Positions 1 through 12,089 of a stretch of 63,672 bases of DNA are shown piece by piece. Under the pieces are notes generated by a model. The model did not search any database. It was not told the origin of the DNA and saw only the letters and a program-made list of their open reading frames with translations. Numbering within the stretch: position 1 is the stretch's first letter; every line of letters starts with the position of its first letter. A program made the translations under genes and the position numbers. The stretch lies in assembly GCA_022539475.1 (NCBI GenBank), contig VCMS01000312.1:1-63672 (forward strand), in the 5' to 3' direction. Origin of the DNA: Gracilaria domingensis. Its lineage: Eukaryota; Rhodophyta; Florideophyceae; Gracilariales; Gracilariaceae.

Positions 1-2510
1 CTCATGGCTTTAAGGAACGAGAACTACCCGAGGCAGCGGCGATCCGAAGGAATGTTCAACCGTCAGGCTCCGCGATCACATCGTCTCCGGGGCTTCGCAG
101 GTAATGGCGGTTACACCAAAGGGAAACGCCCGTAGGCACAGCGGTGAAATAATATCTCGACTCCAGTTGACGGTGGAGGACCGGAACACCTTGTGAAATG
201 CTTCAGAAGAAGCGCCTGCCAGTGGTTCACCGTACCCCATTAGTGGAGAAACGTCAGTCGGAAACGCGTAGAGGAGCGGCTTGAGGCGAGCCGCCGCCTC
301 TGAGGACCTCGCCTCAGTCGCCAAAGTGAAAGAAGCTCATCGAGGGAACTTCAGAAGCCTTGTTGATCGCTCCGCCGAAGCCACAGGAAGGAAGACAAAG
401 TCTGGACCAATGGTGTAGAACGAATGGAGAACCGAAGGGGATACGGCCGTTGTGTATCCTGCGGAAAGAGAAACTAGTAAATTCGGAGCAGCACGAGTAC
501 GGATTGGAATACTGCTCGGTCACTCGTGACCAGCGTCGCTGACACAGCAGGACCACTTGGTTCATCGAAGTCTACGCGCTGTTGGAGATGGCCGGTAGGT
601 TAGGAAAGAGCTCCAAGGTGTGACGGAGATCGCATCGAAGCGACCAAGTGGAGTAGTTAAGAATAATTCCTCTTGCCTGACAATTGGCGACCTTTGGGGT
701 CCGTACCTGTTCGGCCTTGGTATTCCTCTTGAGGTGCAGAATGCGCTCCTGCGGACGTCTTTCGATAACCGATAACGTGAAGGAGCGATCTACCCCGCTC
801 GGAAGGTTCTTTCTGGCGCAGGCGCGCCGTGCCGTGCGGATTATCGGTTCCAGAATCTGAGTCCCATGCCACCGCGCGCCGCCTCCGTTGGCGCAAGGAG
901 TACGTTGTCCAATAAGTTCGGTGTCGAAGCGGTGTAACGATAGCCGCCGTGAGCAGATGCGCGCTCGCGGCACAGAGTGGCGAAACCGCTGGTTTGGTGA
1001 CCTTCGAGCATCATCCGAAGTACGATTCAGGCGTCACGCTTTCCTTGGATGGCCCATGGAATCATGGATGCAGGCCGAAGTTCCTTTTGTGGTGTAACAT
1101 TACACTTCGGACTCCGTACTCTACCAGGTACTGTCTTGTAATTGGCACTATAGCTCCATGGCTGTACGATGGAACCTCATGGAGTGAGCTCAACCACCAG
1201 CGACGATGACGAGAGTGCGAAAGTTGGGAGAGTGAAACCTTGGCGAGGATTCGAATCCGTACCGGTCCCAGTTATGACGTCTCCGAGATTTGTAAATCCA
1301 TGGTGGGTGCTGGCGCGAATTGGAGAAGAATCGGCTACGAAACACCGGAAGGTAGATTCAGGACGACGCTAAGCTGGTGTACGCAACAGCCCGTACCGTA
1401 GGCCTTGAAGGGACGCGAGATCGTGGGAACAACGTGCAAAGATGCGTAAAGCTTAGATGTCATCAGAGCAGCACCACCCACGAATCCAATGGGCAAAGTC
1501 TCTTTCGTTCTCGCGGCGAAGAAGGACGGGTCCGTAAGGTTTGCATGACTACCGAAGGCTTAACGCGTGACCAAACGGGACAGTTATCCGATTCCAGAAT
1601 GGACGACTGCCTGGATTCCTTAGGCGAAGCAACGGTATTCACCACTCTGGATGCCAATTGGGGCTATTGGCAGATACCATTGGGTGACGACGCGAAGCCC
1701 CTCACGACGTTCACAACCCATGAAGATTGTTCCGCTTCACACGGATGCCTTTTGGTTTGATGAACGCACCGGCGACTTTCCAACGGGCAATGGATATAAT
1801 CCTATCTAGAGTCAAGTGAAGTTTGCCTTGGTTTATCTGGATACGAATTATATTTTCGAAGACCGTTCGGGAACATTTCACCCATGTGAGGTCAATCCTG
1901 AGGATTCTCCGTGAGGCTGGGATAACTTTGAAGCTCCCAAAATGCTTCTTTTTCCAAGCCTCAGTGGATTATCTTGGCCATGTGGTTCGTCCTGGAAAGC
2001 TTCAGGTTACCAAGAGGACTACAGACGCAATTCGACTGGCAAAACCACCGCGAACTCACACGGAGTTGCGCTCATTCCTTGGGCTATGCAATGTATACCG
2101 TAGGTTCGTCCAAGGGTTCTCAAAGATTGCGGCACCTCTGAACGAAATGCTCAAGAAAGGAACGCCGTCGGAATTTGAATGCCTCACGGATGAACAGTAC
2201 GAATCATTTCAAACCTTGAAGGATAAGCTACTGAATCCTCCCGTATTGGCATTACCGAAGCCGGATAAACCATACATCCTGGATACTGACGCTTCCGATG
2301 GACAGATTGGATGTGTTCTCCTACAGGAACAGGAATCTCCAAAAGACTATCGACCTATTGGTTACTGGAGTAGGACTCTGAACAATGCCGAACGGAACTA
2401 TAGCACAACCGAAAAGGAATGTCTGCCATTGTTTGGGCAGTACTGACCTTGAGGCCCTACCTCGAGGGAGTTCGGTTTACCATCAGGACCGATCACCACT
2501 CTCTCCGCTG
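1..2510 (+). mobile_element. Ty3/gypsy element A, 5' part (decayed gag-pol)
   Basis: This is the left part of a Ty3/gypsy retrotransposon, broken by many frameshifts. A gag-type zinc-knuckle half (RCVSCGKRN, 448-474) is readable early on. Reverse transcriptase starts near 1490 (FVLAAKKDGSVRF), continues with RMDDCLDSLGEATVFTTLD near 1590, and runs into RNase H. The catalytic YxDD stretch near 1830 is damaged and reads YLDTN. The 5' LTR is not in the window. Reading stops at 2510 in the codon after SLR, and the same protein resumes at 16346, so this copy is split by an insertion. Between about 500 and 1400 I see only frame-broken remains. Confidence 0.85.
1823..2510 (+). pseudogene. pol: gypsy pol: RT thumb and RNase H, truncated
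   Basis: This is the best-preserved stretch of the left half of element A. It covers the RT thumb/connection (GHVVRPGKLQVTKR, SFLGLCNVYRRFVQGFSKI) and the start of RNase H (LDTDASDGQIG, then TEKECL). One extra base just after ECL, near 2429, throws the frame off. In the shifted frame RNase H goes on as TLRPYLEGVRFTIRTDHH and then SLR, where the element is cut. Its right-hand partner is the ORF that begins at 16346. Non-functional because of the frameshift and the 13.8-kb interruption. Confidence 0.88.
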
Positions 2511-2571
2511 CGTCTGTGTTCTGCAAAGTGGAATATAGTCTGTTCGCTTTGGAAACTAAGCTAGTTTTTGG
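2511..2571 (+). repeat. left terminal inverted repeat of the 13.8-kb insertion
   Basis: The outer 15 bases match the reverse complement of 16331-16345 at 12 of 15 positions. The inner block GCTAGTTTTTGG (2560-2571) is repeated exactly, inverted, at 16316-16327. The spacing between outer and inner blocks differs between the ends, so the repeat is imperfect. Confidence 0.7.
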
Positions 2572-2899
2572 GCTATTTGGGGCGCGCGAGGGGGTGGCAG
2601 AGGCTGGCACTCAAAAAATTAAGAAATTTTGGAATATTGAATTCCATCTCGCGCAGTTTAATTCTTGGGTCTCTTAGTTTTTGTAGAGGTTCTACTTCGC
2701 CGCACCACCCCATCCACTCTTTTCCGCGACCCTCTCTCAAATCTGCGCTCGTGCTAGTTTGCGTTTCCATTTTCTCCCAAGTGGCGATGCAAGTCGCAAC
2801 TCATCTCATGTCAACCACCCTGCTATTCATTCTCATCTATCATGGCTCCCCACCTTAGAATTCTAGAAGCAAATTTTATTTACTTTGCGCTCTTTGCCG

Positions 2900-4227
2900 C
2901 GAGAAGAGACCCGCCGACTGCACCTATCACTCGCTGTCGCCTACCGATTTCGTCGTGCGTCCCGCCGCTTCCAGGTACAGCCCGACCATGTACTCACGGC
3001 ACATCGCCGGTGCCGTCTTCGCGCCCTCCGCCTCCCGCGCGTTGGACGCCACAACCATTGGCAGCGCGCTCATCACACCCCAGAACAGTTTCATCCTCTC
3101 GCCAAACTAGCCCTGTTGGAGATGATGCCTTTCGTGTCGGTACTGTTCCCGCAGCAGCGTCAGGCTCGGCTTCATTGCCACCAACTCGCAGTTGCTCCAT
3201 CGCGCGATGTACGCAGTCATCACTCCCGTGTCGGTTACCCCGTAAACATCCGCACGGCATCCACCACAGAAGCTTGGGAACGCTTCCTTCATCTTCCCGA
3301 ATGATACAGATCCACTTTCGTCCTTTATTTCAGTCCTAACCTCTTCGAATGCACCTGCTGCAACGATTTCGGAGGACACGATGCCGACGCATAGAGAGAA
3401 GCTGGAGAAAGCACGAAAATACGTTCAGTTAGAGCAGATTCGGAAGAGAAGTAACCTCCAACGGTCCTGAACGATTTAGTGAAGGTACGTATCATAATAT
3501 CAATACTACGCGTATCTACACTATCATAGTGATGATGCCCCGAAACACCTCGTTTGGTCGGTCCAAGGGCGCCAATGGAATGCGCCTCATCCACGTATAA
3601 GCAGGCATCATTCTTATTTTTGACTGCGACAACCTGGCAAAGATTGCACATCTGACCTTCCACTGAGTACATACTCTCGACAACCGGCATGATTCGTTTC
3701 CACAGAGGGCTCTTGTCAGGGTATCCCGTAGCAATGCCAACAAGAATATTACTTTCCTACGATTCTGCCAAATTATGTTCAAACACGCGAATCCTGGCGC
3801 CGAATGAGCGACCGTCGACCATGACAGACGCGTCATTCATCAGGCCGGAGATGGCGAGATCGCCCCTACCCACAATAGCTGGGATGATCTGCCAGTTGGT
3901 GGTAAGGACGGTGCCAACCACGATGGCATCTTTCTTACCAAAATCTTTGGCGACCGTGCGCTCCAGCTTGCGTACAAGCTCAGAGCGCCCCGTAGACACA
4001 GACACATTGCACGAAGCGACACCACACTGATCTAAGACATCGGTGACGTACGAGTGAACACTTTCAAGAACCTCAGCATACCCCAGGTAATTGCACCTGC
4101 CCAAGTTACGAAACCTCGTAACCCTGGCAGTAGGGTCCGGAGACATGGAAGAATGCTCGGCCGCGGGAGTGACATCGGCCTGAATGGGCGTGTACGCTGG
4201 ATGAACCAACCAACCAACGGGCATCAT
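2900..4227 (-). pseudogene. LCB2: serine palmitoyltransferase subunit 2 (LCB2) pseudogene
   Basis: This is a PLP-dependent alpha-oxoamine synthase, the catalytic subunit of serine palmitoyltransferase, which starts sphingolipid synthesis in the ER by joining serine and palmitoyl-CoA. Reading leftward from 4227, CNYLGYAEV, VAKDFGKKDAIVVG, the IPAIVGRGDLAISG stretch and RIRVFEHN match the N-terminal half. A second frame (3690 to 3325) has YSVEGQ, LYVDEAHSIGALGPTKRGV and TFTKSF with the cofactor lysine, then LYASASCPPKSLQQVHS. A third frame (3379 to 3107) holds C-terminal remains (VYGVTDTGVMTAYIARWSN). At least two frame changes and stops break it, although the active-site lysine survives. It may be cargo of the 13.8-kb element. 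Confidence 0.82.
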
Positions 4228-4530
4228 GCGCGCTCCTTAGCTCTCTTCAAGACTTCGCCCATATGAACATCAATTTCGGGCTATAAATGGCCGATTAGTG
4301 GCCGTAATTATTTCCAAAATAGATTTAATTGGCCGTATAATGGGCGTGTACAGTACAGTGGCCATTTGGATGCCTTGCCGTATTGTATTCTATGGATCGT
4401 TATTGGTACAAAATGTAGCAGCAGAGATAATGATGACGAAATATGGTCTCCATTGGACCCAGATCATACAACGCAATTATGATTTGGACCAGTTCCACGT
4501 CATTTATTTCTATTTCGCTACTCTTCTCAG
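4228..4530. other. AT-rich spacer, no gene seen
   Basis: This stretch separates the divergent LCB2 and ECM29 remains. It contains several short near-repeats of the form TAATGGCCG or TTGGCCGTA. I see no coding potential. Confidence 0.5.
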
Positions 4531-7500
4531 CTCACGTCCTGGCGCGCCTGCTACCGGCGCTGGTCACAACGCTCTCTACGCCGTCCGCTGCCGCGTGCGG
4601 TGGGTGCCTGCACCAAAGGCGCGCCGCTCCTCCGCGACGCGCTGCGCGCCATCGGCTACACCGCGCTGTTCTACCTAGCGCTGCGCATCCCGTCGCTGCT
4701 GCTGGCCGACCCACAGCCGCCCCGCGCTTCTCCTCCAGCGCGAGCGCGCTGGCGCCCCCGCCGCCCGTGCCCACCGCCGCCGAGTAGGCGCTGGTCACGC
4801 TGTCGCTTTTCGTGTCGCCGAGCACGCGCGACTCGTCGCCATTTCGCGCCGCCGCGCTGGGCGCGCTCATGCCCGCCATGCTCGACGCGCGCCCGCTGTG
4901 AGAGCCGGCGTGCGCCACCGCCGTACACTGGGCTGAAGACATCTTCTCCTTAGCTGACACGCACGCGCGCCTTATCGAAGTCCTCGCCGCCTCCAACGCC
5001 AGCCCACGCGTCATGCAACTCGCCGCTGCCGGGATGCGCCGGCGCAAACTCGCGCGCCACGCCGCGCTAGCGCGCGGGAGCCACCCCCGCCGCTTGCGCC
5101 CATTATCGCACTGTACGGAGCGCATTGCGAGCGCCACTAGCCGCGTAGCTGCTCCGTGGCGGCATATCTGCTGTTTGCGCTGCGCTGCCTAGTGCAGCAG
5201 CTCGCGCCGGCACGCCGGTTGCAGCTGCTGCCCGCCGCCAATCTGCACGTGCTGTTGCGCGCCGACGCGGACGCGTTGCACGCGCTGCGAGCCGCGCTGA
5301 GCACCGCGCAGCAGCGGCTGCTGCAGCCGCGCTGGCGGTGGTGCTGCTGGCTTCGAACGCGCCCTCGCTGGGCGAGCAGGTGGCACGCGCGCTACGGCAT
5401 GAGCTGCAAGACTTGTTCTCGCTCATTGCCCCCCAGTCTGCCTTGGGAGATGTATTTGTGCGCTTCTCGTCGCCGTCTGCTGCGACGCGCTCTCCAATAT
5501 CGTATACTTCCCCCCAAGGGTCAGCAAGATATTGTTGGAAACCTCGTCCGGTCTCTGACCGCCGGCGAGCGGGCTGCGGTGATCGTCCCGGGCAATCAAG
5601 GAGTGTTTCTCGAGTTCAGCGGCGTGGAAGTGGAATCAAACACGGCTGGCGCGCGCTCTGGTACCAACGAGGAGCTCTGTAGTCCGGCTCAAGACATAGG
5701 TCAACCTGGAACAGTCGCAAGCGCGCAGCATTGGCAGTTCCCTCTTGAATAATGATATCGCCGCCGAACAGCTTCCACTGCACGTGAAGAGTCTTTTGCT
5801 GCGCTTGTATGTGTACTGCCATCACCCGATATAGAGCGTTCGCATTGCTATGCGCTCAATTATATCCGCGGTAGTCAAGGCTTCTGGTCACGGCTCAGTG
5901 GCCGAGGCGATCAAGGCGAACTTGCTTGCAGTGACGGACCACTGCATCAAGTCAATCGTTTCCCGGCAATGGCGTTCGCGAGAAGCGGGGTGCGCCGCGC
6001 TTCGCGACGTTCTTGCCTCCCGCACATGGGAGGAGGTGAAGGACTCTTTAAAGGATTTCTGGTACTACACACTGAGGGCTATGGATGATATGAAGGAAAG
6101 TGTGCGAAAGAGTGCTCAAGGCACTGGAAGGGCACTCTCGGAACTTTCGATATATCTACGTAATCCAAACTATTTGGGTGAAGAGGAATCGGCTCAAGCC
6201 GTTGACGTTGTACTGTCTGTGCTTATGACGTCCTTCACACACAGCGCCGAGGAGGTGAGAGCGCTCGTGTCAAAGACTCTGTCCGAGATCACACGACATG
6301 GAGGAACGGCCTTGCGGTCGTCTGTGCCGGATTTGATCGCGAATCTGTTGGACGTTGCGACAGAGCTCGAGCCGCAAATCTTAAACTACGCGGAGTATCA
6401 TGTAGCCTCACCGGAGGAGCTGCAAAACGCTCTGGTCACTGCATCGAGTATGTCCTCGTCCTCTTTGATCGAGTCGATTGAAAGGCTCATAGGGCAAGTT
6501 GACGAGACAATCGCGGCGGAGGTGGTTCCGAATCTGGCACGATTGGCTCGCGTAGGAGTGGGAATTCCTACGCGTGCAGCGACGGCAAGGTTGATGTCGA
6601 GCGTTCTGCAATCCAGAGCAGTGGTCATGGAACCATATGCTGCAAAGCTGCAGTTTTCAGCGGCAAGCGCTGCGGGCATGGAGCGCAACGCAATGCTTCG
6701 AAAGGCATGGTGTAAGGCCGCTGGCAGAGGCTCAAAGTTGTGCCGCGTCGATGAAGTTGCAAAGTATTGCAAACAAAATTAGCAAGAAGGCCACATCGGA
6801 GTATCCTCGGGATCGCGCGCTTGCCTCGTCTCTCGCTGCTGGGTTGTGTCGGATGGCGCCCGATACGACCCAGCAGCACGCAAGCTCTATACGGCCCTTC
6901 GCATACATGGGGCGCCCTGAAACAGACGACGACGGAGGAGATGACAGCAAGAACTGGAAAGACGCCTGGAATAAAGGTGCGCCAAGTACTCAGGCCGGGC
7001 TTCGTTTGTACGCAAAGGCGATTGTTGAAATATGTGAGCAACGGCTATCTACTTCTGCTCAGTACCGCGTGAAAAGGAACGCCGCAGCCACGCTAGGGGA
7101 CCTCACGAACGCTTCAAATGACATTGTCGATGTACAGTACATGTCGCGAAGCGCAAAAACATTGTTAGCGGTGCTTCCAGGTCATATTTGGAAAGGACAG
7201 CATGTTGCAATTGAGGCCATTGGGTCTTTGGCAGATTTCTGTTCAAGCGCATCTTTGTGGGAGTCGTGCGGAGGGAGCGTAGCTGTTGTGCAGCCTGTGC
7301 TGTCCGAATCTGATCGAGGGAAGAAGGATTATCGAATTGCAGCAATTGATGCGGCGAGGAAGGTGCTGGTTAACACCCGAGAAACCGTTTGCATGTACGA
7401 GAAAGTCAGGGACCACTTGTCAGAGCTCGTGTCTCCAAACTCGTCGGATGTAAACGCTAGCGTACCAAATGTGTCACAGATGGTGTGGGAAACTGGGTCT

Positions 7501-8040
7501 GATGCAGATGCTGTTGATGCTTGGAACAAAGCGCGAAAGTCGCAAAAGCTATTGTGCAAAGCAGCGATTCAGTGCCTGCAATCTTCAATCACAGGGGTGG
7601 CGGGCGTTGAGAAGCTAGAAGAACACGTACTTAATTTGCTGTGTGTGTTTGAAGAATTGATGCAGAACGATTGGGACATTCGACTAACTGTACTTCAAGC
7701 CATTGAGAAGTTGTCCGAACGTTTCTCCAAACATGAACTGCAATTTAGAAACTCCCTGGAGCGCACTGAGGCATTGATTAAACGATTAGTAAACCTCAGC
7801 AAAAACGGCATTCACGAACCCAAGTATAAAGTGCTAAGAAATAGTGGGTTAACAATTCTTGATCACTTGGTCAACGTTTCCAAGGATTCTACGGCAATGA
7901 AGGGTGTGATTGTAGAAGACACGCTAATTGCGATCCAGAGGTCTCGGAACGAAGATTCCGAGCCTTGGGTGCGATCCGTTGCAATTAAACTATGCACGGC
8001 GTTGGCATTTCGTGATCATAGTTTAGGCTGGGGCTTTTGA
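4530..8040 (+). pseudogene. ECM29: ECM29-like proteasome adaptor, C-terminal part, frame-broken
   Basis: ECM29 is a large HEAT-repeat scaffold that binds the 26S proteasome. The clearest part begins at 5850: SRQWRSREAGCAALRDVL, then KDFWYYTLRAMDDMKESVR, the ECM29 signature for the HEAT block before the C-terminus. An earlier piece (5500-5750) reads KGQQDIVGNLVRSLTAGER and then EELCSPAQDIGQP, equivalent to the ECM29 segment before it. The frame changes near 5755-5850 and again near 6640-6780, after which an open frame runs to 8040. The 4540-5450 stretch is extremely GC-rich and decayed (LRDALRAIGYTALFYLALR is recognisable). The N-terminal half is missing. Introns could explain one break but not all, so I call it a pseudogene. 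Confidence 0.78.
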
Positions 8041-8539
8041 GGTTGAAAAGTAGAGCTTAGGCAGTTAGGCAAAGAGGTTCGGCTAATCTGTGTGTTTACG
8101 TATCTACCTGGTGACCGTCCAACGACTATGAATAACTCAATCGCGCGCCACTCACTTGGAAGCGCAGTCCCTTTTAGCTCATTCTAGGTAATCCAAGTAA
8201 GCTTTGAACGCAACTGAAGCTAGTTGTAATCGCCTTTACATGCGTACGGTGTACGCGTCGGTAGTTACTCGTTGGGGGATGCTGTGCTTGAGACCTTGGG
8301 TGAGCACCAGACGCATGTGTTCTATCTGTTCATGCCGAATGAAAGCGCGTTAACTCTGCATCATCACCCGGGGTGCATGTGTATAAAAGAAGAACAGAAA
8401 GCTAATGGTCTGAACTCGGAACCGGCGACCACATTCTGATGACGACGATAGAGTGCATCAGTGACGGCTTTTCAGGATAATCTTGTTTCCCTCGACGTGC
8501 CAATGATGTCGCCCAAAGGCTGGCAGTAAGATTTTCTCG
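8041..8539. other. intergenic, nothing recognised
   Basis: About 500 bases between the ECM29 and lectin remains. I see no ORF with recognisable content, repeat or RNA. Confidence 0.5.
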
Positions 8540-10150
8540 TGGTGTTAGACCATTCGATGCACTTTCCGCACGGCCAACGACATCTTATTGACATGGTATA
8601 CGCCAACTCTCAAAAGCGCTTGAATGATTACGAACATGATAAGGGTACCACTTCCGCCAGGAGACTGCTCGGTGATGCTCTCGTGATGATCCACCAACTC
8701 CCCGTTCAGATCATCATGCGAATCAGAAATGTTATGCGTCTTCTACTTAAGCGCACGCCGCGAGTTATGAAGGCCTTGCAACTGGCTAGAAAACCTGCCC
8801 GAAGCACGCGACAAGTCGCCTGCAGTAGCCTTAAGAGGTTTCAAAACGGCCACCAACTGCCACATGTCGCCCTTTTGTTTCTCCATCTCGCGAATGAGTT
8901 GCGCAATGATTTGGCGCACACCCTCCAGTCGAAGCTTTCTTTCTTGCGCATTCTCGTCGCCGAGGCCCTTGAAAATGGACGTCATAGAGTTGTACACCTC
9001 GTACACCTGCAGGTCTGAAGAGCCTGAGATCGACGAAGTGGCGTCCTCTCTGCGGTGCATGCGCGCGGTAGGGTTCAGATCGGTGCGATGCGGAGGCGGA
9101 GCAGGGGCGGTGCTGTCATTGCTACACCACTGGAGCTACCATTGAAAGCTGGCGGCACGTAGCCGCGCGAATTATCGCTCTGCTGCTGTTGTTGATGCTG
9201 TTTCCGCTGTTGTTGCTGTCACAGACCACGGTGGTCGGTCCGTAGTTCCGGAAGCAGAACCGGCGCCATACTGCTGCGAATAGTAGTCGGATCGATAAGT
9301 GTGGGCAACCTGAGCGGATTCATGAATTAAGACGGCGTCATGGACCTCATGATTGGCAAAGAAATGGCCGGTCTCAGCAGGGAGTGCGAGGAAGCCACCA
9401 CCAGAGAATGGCAGCTGCACACCCCAAACCTTGAAGCACGTATGCCAGCGTTGTGGGGCGCGTGGGTTCATAGCGACGCCCACGTGAAGATTGCCACCGA
9501 GCAGCTGGACTTACACGCGAATCGGGTGGTTCATCTCAAGCGAGCAGCCCTCGAAAAGCTCGGTATCCGCGCCATCGGTGTCAGGCTTTCATTGCTTGGT
9601 TTCGTCCGACACATAAACGTACATATGGGCCACGAAATGATTTCGCGTTCGAGAGTTGGAAAAGGTGTCGATAATGATGCCAAGCCCCACAAATGTATGC
9701 GCAATACCCATGGCATAGCCTAACCTCGGGCGGTCCCACAAAAAGAAGAAGTCCATACCATTGGCAGGGTCATGCGAATCGCGCACGGTATCCAACTCCA
9801 CGTCGAAGTAGACGTTGAAGTTTTGCGTATCGGTGGCAATGTCGTTGTAGAACAGCGCTTAATTTGACTGGCTCGCCGACATGATGAGGACCACGTCGCG
9901 ACCGGTGCGGCTGCGCGTGATCATGGTCGTGCCCAGCTGAAACCCGTCGGAGACGGGGTCACCGGCGGCGATGGGCCTCGTTCGGGTGCCGAAAGAAGAG
10001 GTCCGGGCCTCCCGAGCCCAGGTAGAGAAACTGGAATAGCTGCGGGTTTTGCTGCTGTCACTACAGCAGCGACGGCAACGCGAGGGCTCTGGCAGCCAGC
10101 AGTAGCAGCACGCAAATCGGCGCGAGACGCGGCGTCGACGACGACTCACG
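8540..10150 (-). pseudogene. ERGIC-53/VIP36-type L-type lectin pseudogene
   Basis: This is the remnant of a legume-like lectin cargo receptor of the early secretory pathway. Reading leftward: a signal-peptide-like stretch (APICVLLLLAARALALPSLL, near 10065), then NGMDFFFLWDRP, and TFVGLGIIIDTFSN, the lectin-core GLGxxxDT(F/Y)xN motif. After a frame change come WGVQLPFSGGGFLALPAETG and HFFANHEVHD, matching the end of the lectin fold. A coiled-coil stalk (9060-8743, KGLGDENAQERKLRLEGVR) follows, then a hydrophobic FVIIQALL segment near 8600 where the family has its single transmembrane helix. Several in-frame stops and frame changes make it non-functional. Lectin identity is good; the choice between ERGIC-53 and VIP36 is not settled, though the long stalk favours ERGIC-53. 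Confidence 0.75.
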
Positions 10151-10596
10151 GCGGGATGGCGGCGACGGTGAACGAGTGGCGCGCGCGAAAGTTCGGGAGG
10201 CTGGAAGCGAGGTCCGTGAGCGAACGGAGGGCGTGTTTACGGGCGGTATGGCAGGGTGCCAGTGATGACGGGCAACGGCAGCGATCCCCACGCGGAAGTG
10301 CACGCGGGGGTGGAGCGCTAAGGAGCCTAGCGCAATTGTACTGCACGTACAGCGCGCATAAAATGACTGAAGCGCGCAACATGCGCACATTGGAAGGCGT
10401 CGCGCGCCACGTCACATCGACGACGCACAGCTCTGCGGGGCGAGACAGCCGCGCGCGGAGTGCGCCGCGCACGGGAATGCGCGCCCTCGCGCGCGTCAGC
10501 GAGGCGCTTCAGCTCGAACAGCATGCGCTACGTTTTGGCTAGCGTTGCGTGCGGTGTGTGTTTTAGGAGGTCTGTGGACGCTACCAGAATGAGGCG

Positions 10597-10885
10597 AAAA
10601 CGTGCCCGCGGGTGGATGGGGTCGGTCGTGTTAGGGTAGGTACCCTAACACGACCGGACCCCCCCGCCCGCGGGCATAAAATCGTACATTTTTCAAAAAA
10701 TCGGCCAAAACGTGCCCGCGGGCGGGGGGTCCGGTCGTGTTAGGGTACCTACCCTAACACGACCGACCCCCCCCGCCCGCAGGCATAAAAAAGCACATTT
10801 TTTAGAAAACCGGCCAAAACGTGCCCGCGGACGGGGGGGTCCGGTTGTGTTAGGGTAGCCACCCTAACCCAACCGACCCCCCCCC
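10597..10885. repeat. three tandem 110-bp hairpin units
   Basis: Units start at 10597, 10707 and 10816 with AAAACGTGCCCGCGG, giving periods of 110 and 109. Each contains a long inverted repeat centred on a TTAGGGTA...TACCCTAA core, with G-rich then C-rich arms of roughly 30 bases. The third unit has a diverged right arm. Confidence 0.9.
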
Positions 10886-12089
10886 CCACGCCCACGCGCA
10901 CGTTCTGGCCATATTTTGGCACCATGCAGAGACCTCCCAAAACACCTTCCTCCACACTTCCCGCACTCATTACGGTGCACCTGCCCGCCAACACGTGAAC
11001 GCTGCTGGCCACGTGGATTGGCGGGAGGTAAAAGAGCTGTATATACAACGCCGGCTATACATCAATGAGAGTATATCTCGAGTATTATAAGCTCTTAAAA
11101 AGCACAATTCGAGAGCGCAGTGATTACTCGCATAAGTCTAAATCCACTACAACCACCTGTTCACAGACAAATTTTTAAACCGTTTTGCAGCGTTTCCAAA
11201 CCTCCCAAAACACAGTTTGATGCATTACTCACAGTTTTTTGTTGCAAGCACAATATACATTCATTAGACAAGACTCAACTAGTTTTCGTATCCAAATGAT
11301 GCTCATCTAGTAAAAAAAACTCACGACCATGTGTTTGCTACAAGTTGTGTACTTATTGACAAACTACACTATTTACACTGCTCAGAGCAGCACGGTGACG
11401 AACTACGAAAGCGCCTCAACACTCTCACGCACGAAAGTGGTAATGCGCCGGGATGAGCTGCAGATAAACAGAGTGATGACAGTAGGTAGCTACTTAAAAT
11501 ACTCGCCACTCTTGTTTTCGGTGAAGATACAAATTCACCGATGATGTAGATGAGGTAATATCGTCTAGCATGAGCCCATCGGCTCTGGCTTTTTACGCTA
11601 ATATCGAAATTTAATTGGTTCGTTCTGACGGGCTGGTAAACAGCAAAGAAGGCCTTCAACGATCATAGAATCCCTGAATTATAGTGGTAGTGGATTTCTC
11701 TGCGGAACACTAAAAGAACCAAATGGAGTTTTGATCAGCTAACTACTACATGATCCTTACAGGTTTAGAGAACGGGGGCTGTAGCAGCTCCTATATGCTA
11801 AATTCATTCAGTATAAAAATCTATGGAAGAAAAACGCAACCAGAGTGGTAGTTGAAAGCAAAACATATGGTAGTTATGAAAACCCTTCAGCCCGGCATGC
11901 TTGGGCTTGTAGCACATGACAATAGTTCCAATATTGAACTCCTATCGCTTCGCCTCTCGGTAACAAGGCCCGTCAGCAACAATACAAGAGAAGATATAAA
12001 TCGACGTGTCGTGGAGATACCGTAAAATGCTGCCAAAGGTGTTAGTTCTTCTTCTGTTAAGAGCCGTTATAAAACTTCAGAGTTCCACT
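10886..12089. other. non-coding, nothing recognised
   Basis: AT-rich sequence with a short repeated CCTCCCAAAACAC motif (near 10933 and 11203). No coding signal beyond short chance frames. Confidence 0.5.

Noticed and set aside
4532..5426. Open frames on the - strand in the GC-rich ECM29 region
   Set aside because: Ala/Arg-rich shadow frames without motifs; ECM29 content is on the + strand.
10640..10870. TTAGGG/CCCTAA cores as a telomere or chromosome end
   Set aside because: Only one core per 110-bp unit inside hairpins, with normal DNA on both sides; not a telomeric array.
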